Positions 8,990 through 16,392 of a DNA stretch of 55,096 nucleotides are shown one piece after another; the first letter of the stretch is position 1, and every line of letters starts with the position of its first letter. The notes beneath the pieces are model-generated. The model was not told the DNA's origin and ran no database searches. It saw nothing but the letters and a program-made list of their open reading frames with translations. The stretch is from CAUPWF01 sp036656615 (GTDB lineage: Bacteria; Bacillota; Clostridia; Lachnospirales; Lachnospiraceae), in contig JAVXHY010000013.1 of NCBI GenBank assembly GCA_036656615.1, forward strand, positions 1 through 55,096, written 5' to 3'. The position numbers were made by a program, and so were the translations under genes.

Positions 8990-9589
8990 CTATTCATCTT
9001 TTAATTTGATTCCTATAGAAATCACAATAGAAATCATGTTCATAACAACGGCTAGCCCTAAGAAAAATATGGGTGATATATTTGGAATCTTCCCTAAAGC
9101 ATCTGCACCGATTCCCTTTAATATAGATCCACTGGCACCTATAAGTGCCATAGCAATGATAAAAACAAATCGTCCTTTTTCAGATCCATATTTAAATAGA
9201 ATAGGGGTATTGACCGCAATAAAAATAAGGCCACCAATGATTGCAAATATTAGCATCTGAATACTTTCACCCATATATTCTTTCGTTATAGTTTTTACAA
9301 TAAATTGACCTAAAACCACCAAAACTGCGGCTCCAAACATACAGGAATAGCCCAGTAAATACTTGTTAATAACCAACTCCTTTTTCGAGTATGGCATCAT
9401 AACAGCCAGCTCAATCCATTTGGAACGCTCATCATAGGCAATCGCGGTCATTGGAAGAACTGCACCCAATAATATAGCTAATGCAGACATAGAGGTTCCA
9501 CCTATTAGCGCCATGATAGGAATTACAAGCAAGAAAATTTTAAGCTGCTTTGTAATCACAAGAAAATCTTTCAACAATAAACCCTTCAC
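8990..9589 (-). CDS. ABC-2 type permease subunit
   Basis: A 199-residue membrane protein with about six hydrophobic segments, resembling the small ABC-2 permeases that follow YtrA-type GntR regulators. MKGLLLKDFLVITKQ at the N terminus and AIAYDERSKWIELAVMMPYSKKELV are typical of that group. The start is GTG at 9589, overlapping the ATPase stop in GTGA, so translation is probably coupled. It is the last gene of the GntR-ATPase-permease operon. Substrate unknown; related systems respond to cell-wall antibiotics or peptides. Confidence 0.88.
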   Translation of the reverse strand: MKGLLLKDFLVITKQLKIFLLVIPIMALIGGTSMSALAILLGAVLPMTAIAYDERSKWIELAVMMPYSKKELVINKYLLGYSCMFGAAVLVVLGQFIVKTITKEYMGESIQMLIFAIIGGLIFIAVNTPILFKYGSEKGRFVFIIAMALIGASGSILKGIGADALGKIPNISPIFFLGLAVVMNMISIVISIGIKLKDE

Positions 9590-10434
9590 CGATTGTCCTC
9601 CTTCGTCATAAATAAAATAATATCCTCCAGCGTTGTTTTCTCCACGTTAAATGAATCATGGAGTTCCTTTTTTATGATCAATACCTCATACCCAAAGCTA
9701 GTTTTCTTTTTACTTACAATTGCATTTGCCGGCAAACATTCAAAATCATCCTGAGTTATTTTTATAATTGCATACTGATTAAGAATAACATCTTTTTCTT
9801 CACACATGACAAGACGGCCTTTATGTATAAAAACAATATAATCACATATTTTTTCCAGGTCACTGATAATATGAGAGGAAAGCAGCACCGAATGCGTTTC
9901 ATCTCTCGTAAAATCATTAAAAATATCAAGAATTTCATCACGTATCATAGGATCCAGTCCACTGGTAGCTTCATCTAAGATAAGTAATCTAGGTTTGTGT
10001 GATAGTGCTACTGCTATAGAAAGCTTCATCTTCATTCCACGGGAATAGTCTTTCAATTTTTTATCAAGAGGGAGATGAAATCTCTCTAAATATCCGAAAT
10101 AAATCTCTTCACTCCAATTAATATAGGTCTCTTTCATGATTTTATTGATATTTTGGGCATTCAAAACCTCTGGGAAATAAGCCTCATCCAGTACTACCCC
10201 TATATCTTGTTTCAGCACTGAAAATTCTTTTGATTGATTAGACGTGTTCAGCACTGAAACTGTACCATGATCTGCTGAAATAGAATTCATAATTAATTTA
10301 ATGGTCGTACTTTTACCGGCACCATTTTCTCCGATCAAACCCATTATAGAGCCCATTGGCAAAGAGAAACTAATATTTTCAAGTGTAAAATCTCCATAGG
10401 ATTTCGTCAGATTGTTAATTTCAATTGCATTCAC
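9586..10434 (-). CDS. ABC transporter ATPase of the YtrB type
   Basis: ATP-binding subunit of 282 residues. Walker A is GENGAGKST, the signature is DYSRGMKMKL (in place of LSGGQ), Walker B is LLILDEATSG, and HIISDLEKICD contains the H-loop. About 60 residues follow the nucleotide domain. The start is GTG at 10434 with GGAGGAATAAAA before it. It lies 3 bases after the GntR gene and overlaps the permease, consistent with a self-regulated export or antibiotic-sensing transporter. Confidence 0.92.
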   Translation of the reverse strand: MNAIEINNLTKSYGDFTLENISFSLPMGSIMGLIGENGAGKSTTIKLIMNSISADHGTVSVLNTSNQSKEFSVLKQDIGVVLDEAYFPEVLNAQNINKIMKETYINWSEEIYFGYLERFHLPLDKKLKDYSRGMKMKLSIAVALSHKPRLLILDEATSGLDPMIRDEILDIFNDFTRDETHSVLLSSHIISDLEKICDYIVFIHKGRLVMCEEKDVILNQYAIIKITQDDFECLPANAIVSKKKTSFGYEVLIIKKELHDSFNVEKTTLEDIILFMTKEDNR

Positions 10435-10437
10435 TTT

Positions 10438-10812
10438 TTATTCCTCCTCCGAAATAATCTTGAACATTTCTATAACATCCTCTAATTTTAATTTACAAGC
10501 AGGTGCAATTTGTAATATCTTACGCATATGCTCCTCTATCTCTTTTAGATGTGCTTCTCTTAGGATTTCCGTATTTTTCTCTGCAATATAAGAACCTTTC
10601 CCGGCTACAGAATATATGTACCCATCTTTTTCAAGCTCATCATAAGCTCTCTTTGTTGTAATAACACTGATACGCAAATCCTTTGCCAAATTACGAATAG
10701 AGGGCAATAAATCGCCCTCTTTTAGATTTCCTGAAATAATAGCAGATTTGAGTTGCATATAGATCTGCTCATAAATTGGCTGATTATTCGCATTACTTAT
10801 AATGATATTCAT
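10438..10812 (-). CDS. GntR-family regulator, YtrA subfamily
   Basis: A 124-residue repressor-like protein with an N-terminal winged helix: PIYEQIYMQLKSAI, GDLLPSIRNLAKDLRISVITTKRAYDELEKDGYI. The short C-terminal tail (about 50 residues) is typical of the YtrA group, which controls linked ABC operons. The start is ATG 10812 with GGAGG upstream. The promoter carries symmetric TATATAC arms that are probably its operator, so autoregulation is likely. Confidence 0.9.
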   Translation of the reverse strand: MNIIISNANNQPIYEQIYMQLKSAIISGNLKEGDLLPSIRNLAKDLRISVITTKRAYDELEKDGYIYSVAGKGSYIAEKNTEILREAHLKEIEEHMRKILQIAPACKLKLEDVIEMFKIISEEE

Positions 10813-10850
10813 AATTCCTCCAGCAGCACACTGTTTATATGTCATATATA

Positions 10851-10880
10851 CAGTATATACTGAATATATACAGTTGTCAA
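10851..10880 (-). promoter_or_regulatory. GntR operon promoter with overlapping operator
   Basis: -35 TTGACA (10875-10880) and -10 TATACT (10852-10857) are 17 bases apart. The region holds a perfect palindrome CAGTATATACTG (10851-10862) and an inverted repeat GTATATA-N5-TATATAC (10853-10871), so a bound dimer would cover the -10 and spacer. Operator assignment is inferred. Confidence 0.72.
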
Positions 10881-10891
10881 TAACTACCCGC

Positions 10892-11407
10892 TCATTTTAT
10901 TACTTCTCCACTGATTCTCATTGATTTTTCTCGTTTATATCCTGTATACAACGCTTCTACACATAGTCCAACTATAGGATATCCAAGGGAATCATAATAC
11001 TTGTCTAATACATGGTTTCCTTTTTGTGAATCCAGTCGAACGGCATCTAACTGATTCTCTTTCGCATATACTTCTGCAAAACCAATCAAAGACTTTCCAA
11101 CACCTCGAATCCCCGGATCTGAAACCAAATGATGTATATAGACTGCTTTCACATCATCCGACCATCTTGTGTCATGTCGCAACAATGCCATTGCTCCAAC
11201 AACTGCATGATTTTGCTCAGCCAAAAATAATTGATGCTCTTTTGAAAGTTGGTTGAAGTAGGCAGCAGAATATTGTTCCAGATAACCCACTTTATTCCAC
11301 TGATCCAGATTCTCCTTATCCATCCATACTATCCGTTTTTGTATCAAAGCTATCACTTGAGGAACATCATACAAGGATGCTTCTTTTATCTCTATATTCA
11401 TGCTCAT
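10892..11407 (-). CDS. GNAT-family N-acetyltransferase
   Basis: GCN5-related acetyltransferase of 171 residues. The acetyl-CoA loop appears as VSDPGIRGVGKSLIGFAE; AVVGAMALLRHD and VYIHHLVSD are the preceding strands, and VRLDSQKGNHVLDKYYDSLGY is the closing motif. The start is ATG 11407 with AGAGGA seven bases upstream. It lies 39 bases downstream of the DUF4097 gene in the same direction and might be read through from the PadR operon. Substrate unknown. Confidence 0.88.
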   Translation of the reverse strand: MSMNIEIKEASLYDVPQVIALIQKRIVWMDKENLDQWNKVGYLEQYSAAYFNQLSKEHQLFLAEQNHAVVGAMALLRHDTRWSDDVKAVYIHHLVSDPGIRGVGKSLIGFAEVYAKENQLDAVRLDSQKGNHVLDKYYDSLGYPIVGLCVEALYTGYKREKSMRISGEVIK

Positions 11408-11446
11408 TTTATTATCCTCTTAGTAAATTTGTGGAATCCGATTCTA

Positions 11447-12334
11447 CTATTTGATAGAAATATCTCCATCATAAGTACGAACCGACATCCTTGCTCCCTG
11501 TTCATTTTTAGTTCTTTCAAAGTGGGTAATACAGTCCTCTGTTTTTTTTGCTTTTCCTGCGAAAATTGGATCCGCATATATCTCCCCATCCTTGGTATCT
11601 AATACCATATTAAGATTATCTATGCACTTCTGATTCATTTGCAATGTTGTATTACCACTTTTCATTTTTACACTTAAATTTCCTTGAATCAGTAATTCTG
11701 CTGCATTTATATCCCCATCTCTAAGTTCTATACTTCCATCACCTAGAACACAATCTTGTAATTCTAAATTTCCTGAAAGTAACTTGATATTTGCCGTTGT
11801 ACATGCCAATCCTGTTACATTTGCATCTCCATCTCTAAGTTCAATCCTTCCCATTTCCAGTAATTGATCCGTTGGCACATATAAAGTCACCACATTCGTA
11901 GTATCCCAAACCTCTTTATTTCCCATCAGCCCGCTAAAGAGCCCTATATCTACATGAACGTTATAAGAAGAACTATCCCTTTCATTCTCATTCAAAGTAA
12001 AAATCCCATCTTTCACTTTATACTGCAGCGGATTTTTATCATATCCATCATACAACGTGTATGAAAAATAATAATTATGATCCTCAGAAGGTCGCACAAT
12101 CAAGTCAATACTATTCAAAGTTATGTCAACTGCATGAATGGAGTCCAATTTTGTTTTATCTAAAATAAGGTCATGATCCTTACTCTCCAACATGGCTGCC
12201 CCATCTATGACATTTAAATTTGCGGCTTTCACATATGCTCTTCCACCCAACATATTACCTATGCCAAATAAAACAATTCCGATTACACATAAAGCTGCTC
12301 CTATGATGACCACTACTTTTTTTATTTTTTTCAT
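11447..12334 (-). CDS. DUF4097-type beta-repeat envelope protein
   Basis: A 295-residue protein with one N-terminal membrane segment (about 5-28) followed by a repetitive beta-strand region in which short strands recur around LRDGDANVTGL, LLSGNLELQDC, LRDGDINAAEL and MKSGNTTLQM. This right-handed strand repeat is characteristic of DUF4097 proteins (LiaG-like), which sit on the outer face of the membrane. It starts 4 bases after the DUF1700 gene. With PadR and DUF1700 it forms a common Firmicutes envelope-response module; the molecular role is unknown. Confidence 0.85.
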   Translation of the reverse strand: MKKIKKVVVIIGAALCVIGIVLFGIGNMLGGRAYVKAANLNVIDGAAMLESKDHDLILDKTKLDSIHAVDITLNSIDLIVRPSEDHNYYFSYTLYDGYDKNPLQYKVKDGIFTLNENERDSSSYNVHVDIGLFSGLMGNKEVWDTTNVVTLYVPTDQLLEMGRIELRDGDANVTGLACTTANIKLLSGNLELQDCVLGDGSIELRDGDINAAELLIQGNLSVKMKSGNTTLQMNQKCIDNLNMVLDTKDGEIYADPIFAGKAKKTEDCITHFERTKNEQGARMSVRTYDGDISIK

Positions 12335-12338
12335 CCCT

Positions 12339-12932
12339 TTACCTTGTCCTTTCTCTTTTTTTTATCACTCTTTGTGCGAATTTCTTGATACCTTTCCCCA
12401 TTAACTCACATAGATAAATTACAAATATAGCAAGAAGAATACTACATCCAATACCTAGAATTCCAGCTCCAATTAAAATCAAGGCTCCCGGTAATGAAAA
12501 TGGAATTGCTACAATTCCCCGCAGCAATAGTTTCCCTGCTATAATAATAAAAGCTATACTAAAAATAAACATACATAATATTGCTATTGCAATGATCAAT
12601 ACTCCTGAAAAAATCAACAACAATGCTGTAAATGCCAACGGAAGACCAATAGGAGCAGCAAGAATGGCCAGACACGCAATCAAAATAGTTCTACCCATTG
12701 GGAATTGCTTCTTCATTTCATTACCCGCATCAACTTTATCACATAGGAGATTGCCAAGCAGTTCCGCAGCTGCCGCCTTTGGTGATCCTAATTCCAGCAT
12801 TGCACCTTGTTCTCCCTCTACACCAACTTCATCAAAATATTCGATAAAATAATCCATTGCATTGTCATAATCTTTTTTTGGTAATCTTTTTAAATATTTT
12901 TTCAACTGATTTAAATACTCCGTTTTACTCAT
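12339..12932 (-). CDS. DUF1700 (HAAS-domain) membrane protein
   Basis: A 197-residue protein: residues 1-60 form the HAAS helical domain (MSKTEYLNQLKKYLKRLP, DYFIEYFDE, LGSPKAAAAEL), and the rest consists of long hydrophobic segments. The start overlaps the PadR stop in ATGA, showing translational coupling. In this family the HAAS domain is thought to act with PadR partners in controlling the module; that is family knowledge, not visible here. Confidence 0.9.
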   Translation of the reverse strand: MSKTEYLNQLKKYLKRLPKKDYDNAMDYFIEYFDEVGVEGEQGAMLELGSPKAAAAELLGNLLCDKVDAGNEMKKQFPMGRTILIACLAILAAPIGLPLAFTALLLIFSGVLIIAIAILCMFIFSIAFIIIAGKLLLRGIVAIPFSLPGALILIGAGILGIGCSILLAIFVIYLCELMGKGIKKFAQRVIKKRERTR

Positions 12933-13246
12933 CCTTTTAATCTCCTCTCTATAATCTCATCAATCGTATCTCGATAAGAAATCCATTCCTCTTTTAAAAA
13001 CTTTAACTGTTCCTTTCCTTCTGTGGTCATGGAATAATATTTTCTTTTTCGCCCCTGAAACTCTTGATCATAAGTTGTAAGATATCCGCCTTTTTGTAAT
13101 TTACTCAAAATCGGATATAAAGTAGATTCTTTAATACTAGCTACCAGCTTCACTGTCTGACTAATTTCATAACCATAAGAATCCTGTGTGTCGACTACCG
13201 AAAGAATCAAACATTCTATTAGCATAGCTGAAATGGGATAATACAT
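12929..13246 (-). CDS. PadR-family transcriptional regulator
   Basis: A 105-residue PadR repressor with winged-helix motifs MLIECLILSVVDTQDSYGYE, IKESTLYPILSKLQKGGYL and the wing GRKRKYYSMTTEGKEQL. The chosen ATG 13246 has AAGGAGGAGAG upstream; the extended frame further upstream is low-complexity AT sequence in the promoter. It heads the PadR-DUF1700-DUF4097 operon and likely represses it through the AT-rich repeats at 13275-13316. Confidence 0.92.
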   Translation of the reverse strand: MYYPISAMLIECLILSVVDTQDSYGYEISQTVKLVASIKESTLYPILSKLQKGGYLTTYDQEFQGRKRKYYSMTTEGKEQLKFLKEEWISYRDTIDEIIERRLKG

Positions 13247-13274
13247 AATCTCTCCTCCTTTATATGTATCGTTT

Positions 13275-13338
13275 TTATATATATAATATTTATATATATA
13301 AATTATATATATAATACCACACATAAATTATTTGTCAA
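13275..13338 (-). promoter_or_regulatory. PadR operon promoter and AT-rich repeat operator
   Basis: -35 TTGACA (13333-13338) and -10 TATTAT (13311-13316), spacer 16. Downstream, 13275-13316 is almost pure alternating TA with three TATATATA tracts, forming overlapping inverted repeats between the -10 and the ribosome binding site. This is a probable PadR binding region. Confidence 0.65.
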
Positions 13339-13427
13339 CTATGTAGACTCATTTCTTTCTACACATGTAACAGTTCAGCCATGCCATTCGCAAAACGCAC
13401 CTTCGGTGCTTTACGCTGCATACGCAT

Positions 13428-13466
13428 AGAAAAAAGAGTCTCTATATTTAAAAGACTCTTTTTTCT
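13428..13466 (-). terminator. Bidirectional terminator after the HAD gene
   Basis: A perfect 14-base stem AGAAAAAAGAGTCT (13428-13441) with AGACTCTTTTTTCT (13453-13466) and an 11-base loop; T tracts lie within the stem on either strand. It follows the HAD gene (stop at 13488). Confidence 0.8.
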
Positions 13467-13487
13467 CATAACTATCATGATATGATT

Positions 13488-14144
13488 TTATAAACCAATT
13501 AATATGCGTCCAATATCTCCCACCTGTTCTGCAATATATGTTGCTTTGGCCGACTCTAATTCCTTACGATTTCCATATCCAAACAATACTCCTATGGAAT
13601 CAATTCCCACTCTTTGAGCTCCAAAAACGTCATGCTCTCTGTCACCAACCATAATTACAGTTGATTGATCTTCAATCTTACAAGTATCAAGAACATGTTG
13701 AATAACTTCCCATTTTTCTGTCCTTGTCCCATCTAAATTAGCTCCGCCTATATAGGTGAAATATTTTGTAAGACCAAAGTAATCCAAAATTTTCCTTGCA
13801 AAAACTTCTGGTTTTGAAGTAGCGACAACCAGCTTCTTTTCCTTGGTCTGTAAATTCTGCAGCAGCTCTTCAATCCCGTTATAAACTTCATTTTCAAAAA
13901 TCCCTTTGTCTTGATAATACTCCCGATAATACTTCACCGCCATTTTAGCATCTTCCCGCGTAAAATGATAGAATTCCTCGAAAGATTCCATAAGAGGTGG
14001 GCCAATAAATTTATGAAGTGTTGTTTTATCAGAAACTTTCACACCAAATTTATCAAGCGCATATGCCACCGAATTCGTTATTCCTCTTGCTGAAGCCGTT
14101 AATGTACCATCTAAATCAAATAATATAATTTGATATCTCTTCAT
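13488..14144 (-). CDS. HAD-superfamily phosphatase (phosphoglycolate phosphatase-like)
   Basis: Haloacid dehalogenase-type hydrolase of 218 residues. Motif I is FDLDGTLTAS, motif II is VVATSKP, the motif III lysine is in EKWEVIQ, and motif IV is MVGDREHDVFGA. The helical cap (about 20-85) places it in subclass I with Gph/PpaX-like phosphatases. I chose ATG 14144 because AAAGGAGAA lies upstream. It lies 30 bases after the serpin gene in the same direction; a functional link is not evident. Substrate unknown. Confidence 0.9.
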   Translation of the reverse strand: MKRYQIILFDLDGTLTASARGITNSVAYALDKFGVKVSDKTTLHKFIGPPLMESFEEFYHFTREDAKMAVKYYREYYQDKGIFENEVYNGIEELLQNLQTKEKKLVVATSKPEVFARKILDYFGLTKYFTYIGGANLDGTRTEKWEVIQHVLDTCKIEDQSTVIMVGDREHDVFGAQRVGIDSIGVLFGYGNRKELESAKATYIAEQVGDIGRILIGL

Positions 14145-14174
14145 TCTAATAAATTCTCCTTTCCAACCCATGGA

Positions 14175-15431
14175 TTATATGACATTCATCAGTACCCCCA
14201 TAAAAAGAGGCAGGTTTTGCTCTTTGTCAACAATCATGTAGAAAAAAGGACGATCCAAAATCACTTCTTTCGGCTTCTCTATCAAAGAACTTTTCGTGAA
14301 CATCTCAACGGAAGTGACAGCTCCTGCCTTTGTGCCTTTTTCATCTAAATCTATTTTAGTTTTATGAATCACCTGGCTGATAAATATATTTCCCTTGGTA
14401 GATTCTCCCATTTTGGAAAAATCTGCTTTTTCATCATGGAAAGCATCTGTCATTCCTAATTTTTGAAGTGGATTTTTTAGTAATATCTCATATTCTACGG
14501 AAAATTTGGGTATCTGGGTATATACAGTTTCCTCTTTTGGATTTGCAAGTAAATCCATTAAACTAGTCCCATCTAGTGTTCCTATAAAATCAGACATATT
14601 CTCTGATTGATTAGGCAAAAGAGCCACAAACGCATATTTCCCATCCTTATAGTCCTTCATAAATCCAGTAGCATTCTTGGTTTCAAGATAGGTATATTCC
14701 TGATGACTCATGAATTTCACCTTTTGAGTCGTATGATCTTGCAAATTGAATTCCCCATCTCCAATTTCCTTTTCGTTATAAATCTCTTCCCATTCCCCAT
14801 CAAAGGATAATGCATTGATTAGATACATGATGGTGTCTTTTGATGGTGCCTCTTCTAGTAGTGTATCAATCATTCCATCTGTTTGATCTGAAACCCATTT
14901 ATTTACATCATCCTTTGTACTATCATCAAAGGGCGTTTTATATATACTTGCATTATAATAATCTTTATTTGTTTGTAAAAATTCTTTATTTATAGTTAAA
15001 CTTTCCTCATCTTTAAACCATATTGAATTTGCAAGACTTACCTTACATTTCTCCGTATTAGGCAAATAGCTTCTATAAGCATTTAAATAATCATTTAATC
15101 CCCTAACATCCGTATGCAGTACTTGTTCCATTTGTAAACGTGTATTTCCTTCTGCTCCATTTGCTGTCATTCCCAAAGCGGATACTATGGAAAGCGGAGA
15201 GAGCAATAGATTCTTGTCCTCAAAACTTTGTTGAAATAAATGCAAAGAAAAGTCTGTTATTTCTTCCTTTTTTATTGTTTCTTGATCCTTTGGTCTATGG
15301 ATTGCAATTGGTTTTTTATTACTTTTTTTTATATCACTCATAAGATCAGCAGAATGAGACTGTACAACAGATGCACATCCTGAAAGCATGAGGGTGACTG
15401 TAAGCAAAGTTGATAAAATACGTTTTTTCAT
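14175..15431 (-). CDS. Secreted serpin-family protease inhibitor lipoprotein
   Basis: Serpin of 418 residues with a lipoprotein signal: hydrophobic segment and lipobox LSGC with Cys19. Serpin hallmarks include LLLSPLSIVSALGMTANGA, the shutter NSIWF, LINALSFDGEWEE and the C-terminal DRPFFYMIVDKEQN. The reactive-centre hinge begins at Glu364 (EKGTKAGAVTS), with Thr at P14 and small residues at P12-P10, as in inhibitory serpins. Counting 17 residues from Glu364 puts P1 at Lys380 and P1' at Ser381, which predicts inhibition of trypsin-like proteases. It has its own promoter. It would be tethered to the outer membrane leaflet. Confidence 0.93.
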   Translation of the reverse strand: MKKRILSTLLTVTLMLSGCASVVQSHSADLMSDIKKSNKKPIAIHRPKDQETIKKEEITDFSLHLFQQSFEDKNLLLSPLSIVSALGMTANGAEGNTRLQMEQVLHTDVRGLNDYLNAYRSYLPNTEKCKVSLANSIWFKDEESLTINKEFLQTNKDYYNASIYKTPFDDSTKDDVNKWVSDQTDGMIDTLLEEAPSKDTIMYLINALSFDGEWEEIYNEKEIGDGEFNLQDHTTQKVKFMSHQEYTYLETKNATGFMKDYKDGKYAFVALLPNQSENMSDFIGTLDGTSLMDLLANPKEETVYTQIPKFSVEYEILLKNPLQKLGMTDAFHDEKADFSKMGESTKGNIFISQVIHKTKIDLDEKGTKAGAVTSVEMFTKSSLIEKPKEVILDRPFFYMIVDKEQNLPLFMGVLMNVI

Positions 15432-15473
15432 TATGATATACTCCTCTTTATTTTTTCATTGATGATTGTATCT

Positions 15474-15502
15474 ATCATACTCATTTTTTTAATTATTAGC
15501 AA
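15474..15502 (-). promoter_or_regulatory. Sigma-A promoter of the serpin gene
   Basis: -35 TTGCTA (15497-15502) and -10 TATGAT (15474-15479) with a 17-base spacer, about 45 bases before the ATG. Confidence 0.6.
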
Positions 15503-15575
15503 TATATTTCTGTCTTTACATATCACAAAATCCACCTTTTGGTGCATCCTATACTGGTTCCACTTTAAACTAGCT

Positions 15576-16157
15576 TCACCTTGGTTCATCATGGGATTGA
15601 GCATAAATACTTCTGCGAATAATTTCTAATAATATATCACAGGATTGCTGCTTCTGTATAAATAAAGTCCACAGATTTCCAAATACAAACTCTACAAATG
15701 CTTCCATTTGAAAGGCTTCATCAAAAGCATCTCTACGTACTTCTTTATCTCTTTGCAATGCTATGAGCATTCCTTGTTTTATATGCTCTAAATAGCGATC
15801 CATGGTACGTCGTCCTGTTTCTTTATCAGAAGTCGATATACCCATTGCATGCATTGTAAAAAAATCTGGGAATTGCGCAGCACTTTCACACACACTATCA
15901 AAAATCCAAAGCACACAATCTGTAAAACTATATATATCCTTATAACCTTCATCCATCTGAAAAATATCTCTCCATACCATCTCTATCGTACTTGCAATCA
16001 GGTCTGCTTTGGAAGGAAAATAATTATAAATAGAGCCAACTGCAACACCACAAGCACTTGCAACCGAACGCATATTCAATGCTTGTATTCCATCTTTCGC
16101 AGCCATTTTACAGCTAATCGCCAAAATCGCTTCTTTCGAGGTAATTACTTTATTCAT
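15576..16157 (-). CDS. TetR-family transcriptional regulator
   Basis: A 193-residue TetR-type regulator. The N-terminal helix-turn-helix reads AAKDGIQALNMRSVASACGVAVGSIYNYF with the family's GSIYNYFPSKADLI; the remaining all-helical part is a ligand/dimer domain. The ATG at 16157 follows AGGAAGGAAG. It has 234 bases of upstream non-coding sequence and precedes the serpin gene by 144 bases. Its target may be itself or a neighbouring gene; the palindrome at 16228 is a candidate site. Confidence 0.9.
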   Translation of the reverse strand: MNKVITSKEAILAISCKMAAKDGIQALNMRSVASACGVAVGSIYNYFPSKADLIASTIEMVWRDIFQMDEGYKDIYSFTDCVLWIFDSVCESAAQFPDFFTMHAMGISTSDKETGRRTMDRYLEHIKQGMLIALQRDKEVRRDAFDEAFQMEAFVEFVFGNLWTLFIQKQQSCDILLEIIRRSIYAQSHDEPR

Positions 16158-16392
16158 ATCAACTTCCTTCCTATTTCTGTAGGTAGTGTGAAATCTACTA
16201 ACTTATTTTTTGTATAAAACCTTGTAGTTACCCAGGTAATCGGCCTAACCAATGATAACGAAGTCTCCAGGGAATCGAAAGGAATCTTAAGTGCCTTTTC
16301 TATCTTTTTGAACCGGCTATTCTATGGTGTGACTACAATTTGACACAGTCCATAGAAACCAACTGATTTTATCATTTTAATCCATACAAAAT
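16158..16392 (-). promoter_or_regulatory. Intergenic region with TTACC palindrome and stem-loop
   Basis: Between guaA2 and TetR. It holds a perfect palindrome TTACC-CA-GGTAA (16228-16239), a candidate TetR operator, and a stem-loop at 16320-16357 pairing TTCTATGG with CCATAGAA plus an inner TGTG/CACA; no T-run follows the stem on the minus strand. I found no convincing sigma-A promoter or coding sequence in it. Confidence 0.4.

Noticed and set aside
15849..16217. 122-codon plus-strand frame opposite TetR
   Set aside because: Overlaps a strongly supported TetR gene and lacks a ribosome site.
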